From positions 1 through 34,699 of the forward strand of contig ONPK01000008.1 of the NCBI GenBank assembly GCA_900319675.1: DNA of 34,699 nucleotides, read 5' to 3'. The DNA comes from an uncultured Bacillota bacterium (lineage in GTDB: Bacteria; Bacillota_I; Bacilli_A; Erysipelotrichales; Erysipelotrichaceae). The notes below the pieces were generated by a model that saw nothing but the letters and a program-made list of their open reading frames with translations, ran no database searches and was not told where the DNA came from. Positions 8,057 to 15,298 of the stretch are shown piece after piece. The translations under genes were made by a program, and so were the position numbers. Positions within the stretch are counted from its first letter, which is position 1. Each line of letters opens with the position of its first letter.

Positions 8057-8908
8057 ATGGGAAAGAGATTTGACATCCTGCTATTTCCACAGGGCAAAAA
8101 CAAGGCATTTACGTTAAGCTATGATGACGGCGTCTATCAGGACCGCAGACTCGTTGAACTGTTTGACAGGTACCATGTCAAATGTACGTTCAACCTGAAT
8201 GGCGGAGCACTCGGATACATGAGTCCGGCTGAAGCACCGGTTAACGTCTCCAAGATTCCAGCCGAAGAGATTAGAAAACAGTACAGGAATCACGAAGTCG
8301 GGGGCCATGCACTGTATCATTCCGACATCAGCTCATTGGGCAGTCCCTATGCAATGCATGAGATACTGGAAGACAAGAGAATACTGGAGGAGCTTACCGG
8401 AGGCATTCTTAAGATGTTTGCCTATCCTTTCGGATTATTCAATGCTGAAGTAAAGGAAATGCTGAAGACGGCCGGCTATCTGGGAGCCAGAACCGTCAGG
8501 TCAACACACAGCTTTGAACTGCCGAAAGATCCTTATGAACTTGATCCTACCTGCCATCACAATGATGAAAAGCTGTTTGAACTGGCTGAAAAATTCGTTA
8601 CGGAAAAGACATTGAGGACTTCCCTTTTCTATGTCTGGGGACACGCCTATGAATTCGACAGAAACGATAATTGGGACAGGATCGAAAAGCTGGTAAGATA
8701 CATCAGTGAGAACGGCCAGGACATCTGGTTTGCCACAAACGGAGAAATACTGGATTATATTTCCGCGGCACATTTGTTACAATATAGTGTAGATGGATCA
8801 ATGATCTATAACCCTACGGCTACGGACATTGAGATCATGACTGCCTTTGGAAAACGTGAAACGCTTAAGGCAGGAACCACAACGAAAATAGGAGATACAC
8901 CTCTTTAG
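8057..8908 (+). CDS. Cytoplasmic polysaccharide (carbohydrate esterase 4) deacetylase
   Basis: ATG 8057 follows AAAGGAG at 8045-8051 by 5 bases, giving 283 residues; the longer frame starts inside the terminator and is rejected. The NodB-type metal site is visible: the catalytic and metal-binding Asp pair in LSYDDG and the HALYH motif (H-x3-H) in GGHALYHSDIS. FAYPFG and a later WGHAYEF segment also fit. The enzyme would hydrolyse N- or O-acetyl groups from a sugar, using a divalent metal. Unlike most secreted family members there is no signal peptide, so an imported acetylated oligosaccharide is the likely substrate. The YesL-like gene starts two bases after its stop. Confidence 0.88.
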   Translation: MGKRFDILLFPQGKNKAFTLSYDDGVYQDRRLVELFDRYHVKCTFNLNGGALGYMSPAEAPVNVSKIPAEEIRKQYRNHEVGGHALYHSDISSLGSPYAMHEILEDKRILEELTGGILKMFAYPFGLFNAEVKEMLKTAGYLGARTVRSTHSFELPKDPYELDPTCHHNDEKLFELAEKFVTEKTLRTSLFYVWGHAYEFDRNDNWDRIEKLVRYISENGQDIWFATNGEILDYISAAHLLQYSVDGSMIYNPTATDIEIMTAFGKRETLKAGTTTKIGDTPL

Positions 8909-8910
8909 AA

Positions 8911-9633
8911 ATGGAATACAATAACGGATTCATAAAGATACTTGAAACGATCGCAAACATGCTGATAGTCAGCTTTCTGTGGCTGATGTTTTCATTGCCA
9001 ATAATAACCATAGTACCAGCCTGCAGTGCCTTATATCACACTGTAAACAAGATCATATTCGGACCTGGCCGGGGAAACGGTGTCTTCAAAGACTTCTTTG
9101 AAAGCTACAAGACCAATCTGATCAGCGGCATGAAGCTGTCAGTTCTGTGCATTGTCATCGTACTCTTCATTCTTGAAGGCTTATGGACCGGTTACCAGTT
9201 CTATAAGGTCAGCATTCTCGGCATGCTTTACATGATGCTGGGCATAATCATTACCCTGGTAGTAACTCCAATGCTGATATACATACCTCCGGTGCTTTCC
9301 AGATTCGATGCTCCGATGTCATCCATATTCAGGATCTCGGCCTTCATTACGATGAAGAAACCATTAAGAGCAGTTTTATTCGTATTCCTGCTGGCAGCCA
9401 TGGGTTTCATGGTTTCAGCCTTCCCGTTAGCCCTTCTGATCGTACCGGCACTGTATGCCGATCTTATCAGAGGACCGCTGGAAAACGATCTGAAGCAGAT
9501 CATTGAGGAAAACGACCTGCAGGAAATGGTTCAGCAGGAACAGCAGGAAGAAACCGAAGAAGCTGCCGAAGAGGATTCGGCCTTTGATCTTGACAGAAAG
9601 CTGTCTGAAAAGAGAAAGAGCGGTAAGAAATAA
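8911..9633 (+). CDS. YesL-like membrane protein (DUF624)
   Basis: This 240-residue integral membrane protein has four or five predicted helices, the first with the family phrase FSLPIITIVPACSALYHTV. It ends in a charged cytoplasmic tail rich in Glu and Gln followed by Lys/Arg. DUF624/YesL proteins typically sit in YesMN-regulated sugar-uptake loci; their molecular role is not established. The start lies 2 bases after the deacetylase stop, and the nearest purine-rich site (AGGAG, about 8890-8894) is far, suggesting coupled translation. Its stop overlaps the ATPase start as TAATG. Confidence 0.87.
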   Translation: MEYNNGFIKILETIANMLIVSFLWLMFSLPIITIVPACSALYHTVNKIIFGPGRGNGVFKDFFESYKTNLISGMKLSVLCIVIVLFILEGLWTGYQFYKVSILGMLYMMLGIIITLVVTPMLIYIPPVLSRFDAPMSSIFRISAFITMKKPLRAVLFVFLLAAMGFMVSAFPLALLIVPALYADLIRGPLENDLKQIIEENDLQEMVQQEQQEETEEAAEEDSAFDLDRKLSEKRKSGKK

Positions 9634-10764
9634 TGGCAGACATCAGATTTGAGGACGTTACCAAGATCTTCCCTTTCCAGGAAGTTACCGGATTATTCAA
9701 CCGCAGGCAGCAGAGGCTTATCCTTGAGCAGCAGAAGACCATGCCCTACACCTCCAACGAAGGAGTCATTGCCCTTCAGCATCTGGACCTGCACATTAAG
9801 ACCAACAGGATCGGGAAAGAGCACACTGTTGAGACTGATATCCGGACTGGAGAAACCTTCTCTGGGAACGGTTTATTTTGACGACAGAGACTATACTGGC
9901 GTCAGGCCTGAAGACAGAGACGTAGCCATGGTCTTCCAGAACTATTCTCTCTATCCCAATCAGACCGTATACAAGAACATCGCCTTCCCTCTGGAAGTAA
10001 AACACATTCCAAGAGAGGAAATTGAACCTGAAGTAAGAAGAATCGCCGAACTGCTGGATCTGGATGAAAAGCTGGACAGACTTCCGCAGGATCTATCCGG
10101 CGGTGAAAAGCAGCGCGTGGCCATAGCCAGATCACTGGTCAAGAAACCGGGAGTACTTTTACTGGATGAACCGTTCTCCAATCTTGACGTCATCATGCGT
10201 CACAAGCTCAGAGCCCAGCTCAAGAGGATCCACGAAGCGTTAAAAACAACCTTTGTCTACGTGACTCATGACCAGTACGATGCCCTTTCACTTGCCGACA
10301 GGATCATCATTCTCAGGGACGGCATCAAGCAGATGGACGCCCCTACAGCCGATGTCTACAACTATCCGGTAAACAGATTCTGCGCGGAATTCATCGGCTC
10401 ACCGGTAATGAACTTTCTGGAGGAAGTACCGGTCAGTACCGAAGGCTACTTTACCATTCTGGGTGAACGCTTCAAGCTGACCCGTCAGCAGTCAAAGGCA
10501 TTAAGAAAGAATGAAAAAATAACCGTCGGCATCCGTGGCACGAACATTGAGATCGCTTCTGAAGGAATACCGGCAGTCATAGAATATCCGGAAATGATCG
10601 AATCAGACCTGATCATTCACCTGAAAGTTGGAGAAACATCACTGACAGCCGTTGAAAAGATCAGCAATCCCGATCAGATCAGATACTTCCGGGATCAGGA
10701 AGTACACATAAGACTCGATCAGGATTACTTCCACATATTCAACGAAGACGAAGAAAGAATATAG
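9633..10764 (+). pseudogene. MsmX/UgpC-type sugar ABC ATPase, frame broken just before Walker A
   Basis: Frame A from ATG 9633 encodes a normal-looking start (MADIRFEDVTKIFPF to IALQHLDLHIK) and then stops at 9879-9881. From about 9802 the +1 frame carries the rest: PTGSGKST (Walker A), Q-loop (VFQNYSLYPNQTVY), signature LSGGEKQRVAIARS, Walker B (VLLLDEPFSNLD), H-loop (VTHDQ) and a TOBE-type tail to the stop at 10764. In the family, about 8-10 residues ending in the first Gly of the P-loop lie between HIK and PTGSGKS. Here only one base separates those codons, which fits an out-of-frame deletion of about 26 bases. No in-frame start restores the domain. The gene would energise the upstream permeases; another MsmX-like ATPase may serve instead. 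An assembly error is possible. Confidence 0.85.
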
Positions 10765-10792
10765 GACCTGAAGCATTGCCTCAGGTCCTTTT
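10764..10792 (+). terminator. Terminator closing the sugar-uptake locus
   Basis: A perfect 8-bp stem GGACCTGA/TCAGGTCC (10764-10771 with 10781-10788), a 9-base loop and TTTT. It starts at the last base of the ATPase stop codon. Because the next gene converges on it, it may also slow transcripts from the other strand. Confidence 0.88.
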
Positions 10793-10799
10793 CATGTGA

Positions 10800-12263
10800 T
10801 TAATTATCTGAACGGTTGTAGTTGTTCTTCATGTTCTTGCTGGCATCGAGAACAACGTTGTTAAGGGTATTTGTCGTTTCCTTTCTGGCCATGGCAGCGA
10901 GCTTTTCATTTGCCTCGTTCATGAGATCAAACCTGCCGACTTCGATCATCTTCCTGTCGTATTCATTGATGATCTGATGACCCTGGCTGGCAACAGCCAT
11001 CTGGTAACGTTCGATGAACTGAATTGATGTGCCGTAGTTATGATCAGCCAATGCTCCAATGAGCCTGCTTCCCCAGTAGAAGTTCTCCGTTGAAACATCC
11101 AGAGCTACTTCTGAGAGGTACTTCGGCATTCTGTCCGTGTTGGTGTAAACAGGAACTACCGTATTGAAGGCATTTGAGCCGAAGCAGATCCATTCAACGC
11201 CTCTGATTGCCTCAGGTACATAGCCTCTGATCTGCAATACAGCCATGACACCGGTACGGCCGATGCCGATTGAACGGTACATACCCTTCTTCGGTTCAGC
11301 AACATTGCTGTAAGGATTGTATGGGGTTCCCTGATAATATGATGAGAGAACGTACTTTACGTCTTCTACGGTAACCTTCTTTTCCGGTACCAGAGCCCAT
11401 GGAATGTTGTCGCTTTCTGGATTGAAGTCAGCGTTCTCGCCATCCCACTTGTACTTTGTCGGGCAGAAATAGCGGCCCATGAACCAGCCTCTTGGTGTAT
11501 TGTATACATGGTCTGAATCGGAATGTGAACCGAATACGTAACGCGGGTTGAATCTGCCGTCAGTATTGAGATCCAGATGGTTCTCCTCAACAAACTGCTT
11601 CAGATCTGCTGAGCAGAGATAATTCTTCTTCTTGCCATAGGCATCATCGAAATCAAAGTAATCAATGCCAAGCTGATTTGGCATGATGACAACTTCATCA
11701 TCCCCTACTCTTCTGGCCATCCAGTGATGTCCGCCAATCGTTTCCAGCCACCAGCATTCATCCTTATCGTTGAAAGCAATGCCGTTGGCCTCATATGTTC
11801 CATACTTTTCAAGTAATTCGCCTAAGCGCAGAACACCTTCCCTGGCGCTGTGAATGTAAGGCAGTACCAGAACTACCAGATCTTCCTCACCGATTCCGCC
11901 GGGAACATCCTTTTCCTTCTTTGATTCAGCCTTCTTGAATCTTACATACGGATCAGCTCCCAGAACCAGTGGATTTGAGGTGATTGTTTCCGTTGCGGTC
12001 ATGCCGACGTTGGCTTCATTGATGCCGTTGGCTGCCCAGATGCCTCTCTTTGTCGAGACGGACGGTGTTGAAGTGTATCTTAACGGATTATCCGGAAGCT
12101 CGATTTCCAGCTGTCCGATGACACTCTTATATTTCCTTGGCTGCTTCTTGGGATCAACCACGATCAGCTTCTTGACGTCAAAGAATCCGTCATCGTTTCT
12201 GGCAATCATCGTTGAGCCGTCATAGCTGGCTTTTCTTCCTACTAATACTGTTGTACAAGGCAT
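10800..12263 (-). CDS. C69-family dipeptidase (PepD-like)
   Basis: This 487-residue protein is an N-terminal nucleophile hydrolase of peptidase family C69, which cleaves dipeptides in the cytosol. The start MPCTTVLVGRKASYDGSTMI places the presumed nucleophile Cys at residue 3, in the family pattern of a Cys exposed after trimming, followed by IARNDD. The substrate-pocket phrase WWLETIGGHHWMARR is also typical. AGGAGG precedes ATG 12263 on the minus strand, and a good promoter lies at 12300-12327. It is a single-gene unit divergent from the lipase-like gene. There is no signal peptide, as in lactobacillal PepD. Family assignment is strong; peptide preference is unknown. Confidence 0.92.
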   Translation of the reverse strand: MPCTTVLVGRKASYDGSTMIARNDDGFFDVKKLIVVDPKKQPRKYKSVIGQLEIELPDNPLRYTSTPSVSTKRGIWAANGINEANVGMTATETITSNPLVLGADPYVRFKKAESKKEKDVPGGIGEEDLVVLVLPYIHSAREGVLRLGELLEKYGTYEANGIAFNDKDECWWLETIGGHHWMARRVGDDEVVIMPNQLGIDYFDFDDAYGKKKNYLCSADLKQFVEENHLDLNTDGRFNPRYVFGSHSDSDHVYNTPRGWFMGRYFCPTKYKWDGENADFNPESDNIPWALVPEKKVTVEDVKYVLSSYYQGTPYNPYSNVAEPKKGMYRSIGIGRTGVMAVLQIRGYVPEAIRGVEWICFGSNAFNTVVPVYTNTDRMPKYLSEVALDVSTENFYWGSRLIGALADHNYGTSIQFIERYQMAVASQGHQIINEYDRKMIEVGRFDLMNEANEKLAAMARKETTNTLNNVVLDASKNMKNNYNRSDN

Positions 12264-12299
12264 AAAATCCCTCCTTACCTTTGAAAACTATTACCTTAA

Positions 12300-12327
12300 A
12301 TTATAACTTCATGACCGGTTTGGTCAA
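12300..12327 (-). promoter_or_regulatory. Promoter of the C69 dipeptidase gene
   Basis: Read on the minus strand, TTGACC (12322-12327) and a perfect TATAAT (12300-12305) are spaced by 16 bases, about 37 bases before the start codon. A short imperfect inverted repeat (GACC-GGTTT-GGTC on the plus strand) overlaps the -35 region and could be an operator. Confidence 0.7.
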
Positions 12328-12415
12328 CGACAATAACTGACTAAATCAAAATATGATAGAATTAAATCAGAGATAAGACAGCGAAAACGCTGCCGGAAAG
12401 GAAAACAATAATAAT

Positions 12416-13354
12416 ATGTTACATGAAGTAAAATTCACGTCTTTTAACGAGCGCGACCAGGTTTACGGCTGGATCTACGTACCTGCCTGCAAGCCTCTGG
12501 GAATCATCCAGCTGATACACGGCTTTGGCGAACATTCAAGACGCTATCTGCACATGATCACCAGTTTCATGGAAGCCGGCTACATCGTTGCTGCCGATGA
12601 CCACGTCGGTCATGGCAAGACGGCCGTAGAGAACAATACCTGGGGTGACTGGGGAACAAAGGGCTTTACGACAATGATGGAAGATGAAAAGAAACTGCAT
12701 GATCTTGTAGTTGAAAAGTATCCTGACCTGCCGTATTTCATGTTCGGTCACAGCATGGGTTCATTCATCACCAGACAGTACATTGCCAAGTACGGTACGG
12801 ACTTATGCGCCGCTACCATCTGCGGAACTACCGGCGTATGGCCGAATCTGGAAAACAACATTGCCATCGTTCAGAAGCTTGTTGATGAGGGACATGGCGA
12901 AGAGGCCGATCCGACTCTTGGCGCCACGTTCATGGGCTGGATGTTTGCCAGATGCACTGAAGGAGTAAAGCTCGGCAACGAATGGATCTGTGATTCCGAA
13001 TATGTTCAGAAGGACCATGCCGAAGACCCGTTTGATGCCTTTACCAAGCCAACCAGCAACCGTGCATGGCTGTATTTCCTGCAGATGATGCAGGACATCA
13101 CTGGTGAAGAGTGGGCCAGGAAAGTACCTGTCGGTCTGCAGATATACAACATTGCCGGCGACCAGGACCCTGTCGGTCAGTACGGTACAGGTGTTTACCA
13201 GACAGCCAACTGGCTGATCGATACGGGACATGCAGTAACCACAATGCTGTATCCCGGTTACAGACATGAGATCCATAACTATGCCGATCTCAAGGAAGAC
13301 GTTGAAGAAGGAATCATCACATTCTTTGACTCCTGCCTGATGCAGTTAAGCTAA
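12416..13354 (+). CDS. Alpha/beta hydrolase, monoacylglycerol lipase / lysophospholipase-like
   Basis: This 312-residue protein has the serine aminopeptidase S33 fold typical of monoglyceride lipases. The oxyanion region is LIHGFGEHSRRY, the nucleophile elbow is GHSMGS with Ser113, an Asp is present in GDQDPVG and a late His in YRHEIHNY, which completes a plausible triad. There is no signal peptide, so it should act in the cytosol on monoacylglycerols or lysophospholipids. ATG 12416 is preceded by AAAGGA at about 12397-12402, somewhat far. A small hairpin (CAGCG-AAAA-CGCTG, 12379-12392) lies just upstream of that site, and a possible -10 (TATGAT) at 12352-12357. It is transcribed alone and ends at a bidirectional terminator. 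Confidence 0.9.
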   Translation: MLHEVKFTSFNERDQVYGWIYVPACKPLGIIQLIHGFGEHSRRYLHMITSFMEAGYIVAADDHVGHGKTAVENNTWGDWGTKGFTTMMEDEKKLHDLVVEKYPDLPYFMFGHSMGSFITRQYIAKYGTDLCAATICGTTGVWPNLENNIAIVQKLVDEGHGEEADPTLGATFMGWMFARCTEGVKLGNEWICDSEYVQKDHAEDPFDAFTKPTSNRAWLYFLQMMQDITGEEWARKVPVGLQIYNIAGDQDPVGQYGTGVYQTANWLIDTGHAVTTMLYPGYRHEIHNYADLKEDVEEGIITFFDSCLMQLS

Positions 13355-13361
13355 GATAATG

Positions 13362-13385
13362 AAAGCATCCTCACGGATGCTTTTT
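13362..13385. terminator. Bidirectional terminator between convergent genes
   Basis: The stem AAAGCATCC/GGATGCTTT (13362-13370 with 13375-13383) has a TCAC loop and a five-T run on the plus strand. The minus strand also ends in T-rich sequence. It sits in the 32-base gap between the two convergent hydrolase genes. Confidence 0.87.
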
Positions 13386-13386
13386 C

Positions 13387-14562
13387 TTATTCCTTTTCAT
13401 CTTTTTCTTCTTCTGCTTTACTGTTTCTGTTCAGAGGCTGTTTCAGAAAGTCCGGCAATGCATCGGTAACATTCTTTACCGTTGACTTCACGGCACCTTC
13501 AGCCCTTTCCGTCAGCATCTTGCCCAGTATCTGCAGGAGCTTTTCCATTGACTTACCGGCATTTTCATTGAGGTGGGTTACCTCCTTAAGGAACTTCATT
13601 ACGGCTGACAATCCCTTCTGGGTAAAGTCAGTCGTATTCTCAGCATTCACGAAAGCACTGTACATCTGATCAACAAGCTCGGCTCTTTCCTCAAGTGTCA
13701 TGGCCTCCAGGAATTCATTCAGTACGTCCTGAATTACCAAACAGTCAGGTGACAGTGTTCCTCTGACAAAGTCGGTTCCGCTGACCATCCAACCTACGGC
13801 ATCGTGCTCATAGAGGAAGTTCTTGTCGCTCTTAACGACGATCTTTGGTTCGTGGTTGTCAAACAGCATGCCGAATACGCTTAATTCCGGCAATACCTTG
13901 ATCATCCTGTTACCGATCTTCTTGAATTCCTTCTCGTTCATGGCAATGCTGGAAATGCCGGGACCGTCATTGCTGTAGATGCGGATGATCTTCTTCTTAA
14001 CGCTGTCCTTGGCCTCCATTGCCCCATATACCGCCAGATTGCCGCCCTTGGAGTGACCGCCGACGAAATACTTATGGAATGACTTGTCAGCCGTCCGGTT
14101 CAGATACTCTGCTGCCTTCAGCTGGGCATTGACCTTACGGTATGACAGCTGGAAATCCTCCTTCCAGCCGATGATCGTATCATCAGTACCGCAGAAGGCC
14201 ACGTATGAATTCCTGTTATCGATGACGAAATGCATGGCACTGAACTGCGTGCTGGTCTCTTCATCTATCTCTCTTACGTAATCCGTTATCAGCAGATCAC
14301 CGAAACGCTTGCTCTCACCCATCCTTCTTAATACGACCGGGGCGTGAGCAATAAGGCTTCCTGATTTCAGGCATTCCTCTTCAGTATGCAGTTTGAAGAA
14401 CCTCTCAGCTGCCTCATGTACCGTTATTGGTTCATCCGTCGTTATTACTTCTCTGAGATCAGTATATGCGGAATACGCAAACAGAAGATTGTCAACGATG
14501 TTGAACTGATCTCTGTCAAATGTCAGATCCCCTCTCCAGGTAAGATAGTCATAGAAATTCAT
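13387..14562 (-). CDS. DUF2974 (Mbeg1-like) alpha/beta hydrolase
   Basis: This 391-residue protein matches the DUF2974/Mbeg1-like family, a lipase-type alpha/beta hydrolase group of unknown substrate. The N-terminus (NFYDYLTWRGDLTFDRD) is characteristic. The nucleophile elbow is GGHSKGGNLA with Ser171. An Asp-rich strand follows (IRIYSNDGPG), and a His lies in LYEHDAVGWM. The C-terminal 80 residues are charged and helical with no membrane helix. It is the last gene of a four-gene minus-strand unit, starting 14 bases after the stop of a 50-codon gene, with a GGGGGA ribosome site. It may act on lipids, but that rests on the fold alone. Confidence 0.85.
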   Translation of the reverse strand: MNFYDYLTWRGDLTFDRDQFNIVDNLLFAYSAYTDLREVITTDEPITVHEAAERFFKLHTEEECLKSGSLIAHAPVVLRRMGESKRFGDLLITDYVREIDEETSTQFSAMHFVIDNRNSYVAFCGTDDTIIGWKEDFQLSYRKVNAQLKAAEYLNRTADKSFHKYFVGGHSKGGNLAVYGAMEAKDSVKKKIIRIYSNDGPGISSIAMNEKEFKKIGNRMIKVLPELSVFGMLFDNHEPKIVVKSDKNFLYEHDAVGWMVSGTDFVRGTLSPDCLVIQDVLNEFLEAMTLEERAELVDQMYSAFVNAENTTDFTQKGLSAVMKFLKEVTHLNENAGKSMEKLLQILGKMLTERAEGAVKSTVKNVTDALPDFLKQPLNRNSKAEEEKDEKE

Positions 14563-14576
14563 GTTTCTTCCCCCAA

Positions 14577-14729
14577 TTAAACTAATCCGTTTTCTTCAGC
14601 AAGAGCTATGATCTGTTCATCGCTCATGTCTTCAATTTCATTCAGTTCGCTCATGGCATTCTCAATGCCGCTGTTAACTGCCGTACCGTAGTAATCCAGC
14701 AGTCTCTGTCTTAATTCTTCAATATCCAT
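14577..14729 (-). CDS. Small acidic protein of 50 residues, unknown function
   Basis: The frame starts MDIEELRQRLLDYYGTAVNS and ends EEQNGLV-like (AEENGLV) before a TAA at 14577-14579. ATG is at 14729 with a GAGAG purine run upstream. The product is strongly acidic (many Glu/Asp), predicted helical, with no membrane segment. It fits exactly between the repeat protein (21-base gap) and the DUF2974 hydrolase (14-base gap), which is the best evidence that it is real. The short charged helical form resembles an adaptor or inhibitor peptide, but no family is recognised. Confidence 0.7.
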   Translation of the reverse strand: MDIEELRQRLLDYYGTAVNSGIENAMSELNEIEDMSDEQIIALAEENGLV

Positions 14730-14750
14730 AAAACTCTCTTAAAACAGGTA

Positions 14751-15293
14751 TTATCCCAATATCGCACCAATGATTATCATCAACAGGATAATTATGCCTA
14801 AAACGGAAAGAATGTTGGATTCTCCATTGCCGTTCTCCGTAACTTCAGTTCTGTGATTGCTGACGCTGCTGCGATGAACGTCAGCGGTTCTTCTGAACGG
14901 CTGTTCATGTTTCGTCTTTGACCTTGCTGCATTACTCTCATCATCAGGATAAGGATCAATGATCGGCTTTACGTCAAAGCCCTTATAGCTGTGCTTTCTG
15001 TCATGATAGACGTTTACATCATCATAAAGATAACTCTTGCGGCTGGTTCCCTGTTTCTCATGACTGTTATTGTAGTAATTAGTCTGATTGTCATAAAGAT
15101 AGCTTTTGTGACTGTAGCCGACTTTTTTACCATTCCTGTCATAGTAGTTCGTCTGGCCCGGCATGAAATAACTCGGTCTGCTGTAACCGATCTTCTTGCC
15201 GCTGGAATCATAGTAGTTCCTCTCATTATCGTAAAGAAGACTCTTGCGGCTGTAGACCTTTTTCCCGTCCCTGCCGAAAAACAGCTTGCTCAT
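14751..15293 (-). CDS. Tail-anchored protein with four 23-residue Tyr/Gly repeats
   Basis: This 180-residue protein has three parts. Residues 5-96 hold four tandem 23-residue repeats of consensus YDrnGKKvGYSrkSYLYDN, likely beta-hairpins. Residues about 97-155 are polar, charged and probably disordered. The last 21 residues form one hydrophobic helix (IIILLMIIIGAILG at the very end). There is no signal peptide, so it should be a tail-anchored membrane protein with the repeats facing the cytosol. It starts 5 bases after the DUF2130 stop, with its ribosome site inside the end of that gene, so the two are coupled. No named family was recognised with confidence. Confidence 0.8.
   Translation of the reverse strand: MSKLFFGRDGKKVYSRKSLLYDNERNYYDSSGKKIGYSRPSYFMPGQTNYYDRNGKKVGYSHKSYLYDNQTNYYNNSHEKQGTSRKSYLYDDVNVYHDRKHSYKGFDVKPIIDPYPDDESNAARSKTKHEQPFRRTADVHRSSVSNHRTEVTENGNGESNILSVLGIIILLMIIIGAILG
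15006..15281 (-). repeat. Four in-gene repeats of 69 bases (23 codons)
   Basis: Units cover residues 5-27, 28-50, 51-73 and 74-96 of the tail-anchored protein. The Tyr-Asp, Gly-Lys-Lys, Tyr-Ser and Ser-Tyr positions recur at a 23-residue spacing. The first unit is one residue short and the fourth is diverged (NNSHEKQGTSRKSYLYDD). DNA identity between units is moderate, so this is an old protein repeat. Confidence 0.8.
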
Positions 15294-15298
15294 TCAGA

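Noticed and set aside
9649-9801. N-terminal part of the long ATPase frame starting at TTG 9649
   Set aside because: This stretch is a shifted reading of the true N-terminus in the other frame; it has no ATPase similarity and no ribosome site.
12379-12392. Regulatory hairpin before the lipase-like gene
   Set aside because: Five base pairs with an AAAA loop and no T-tract; too small to claim a function, so only mentioned with the gene.
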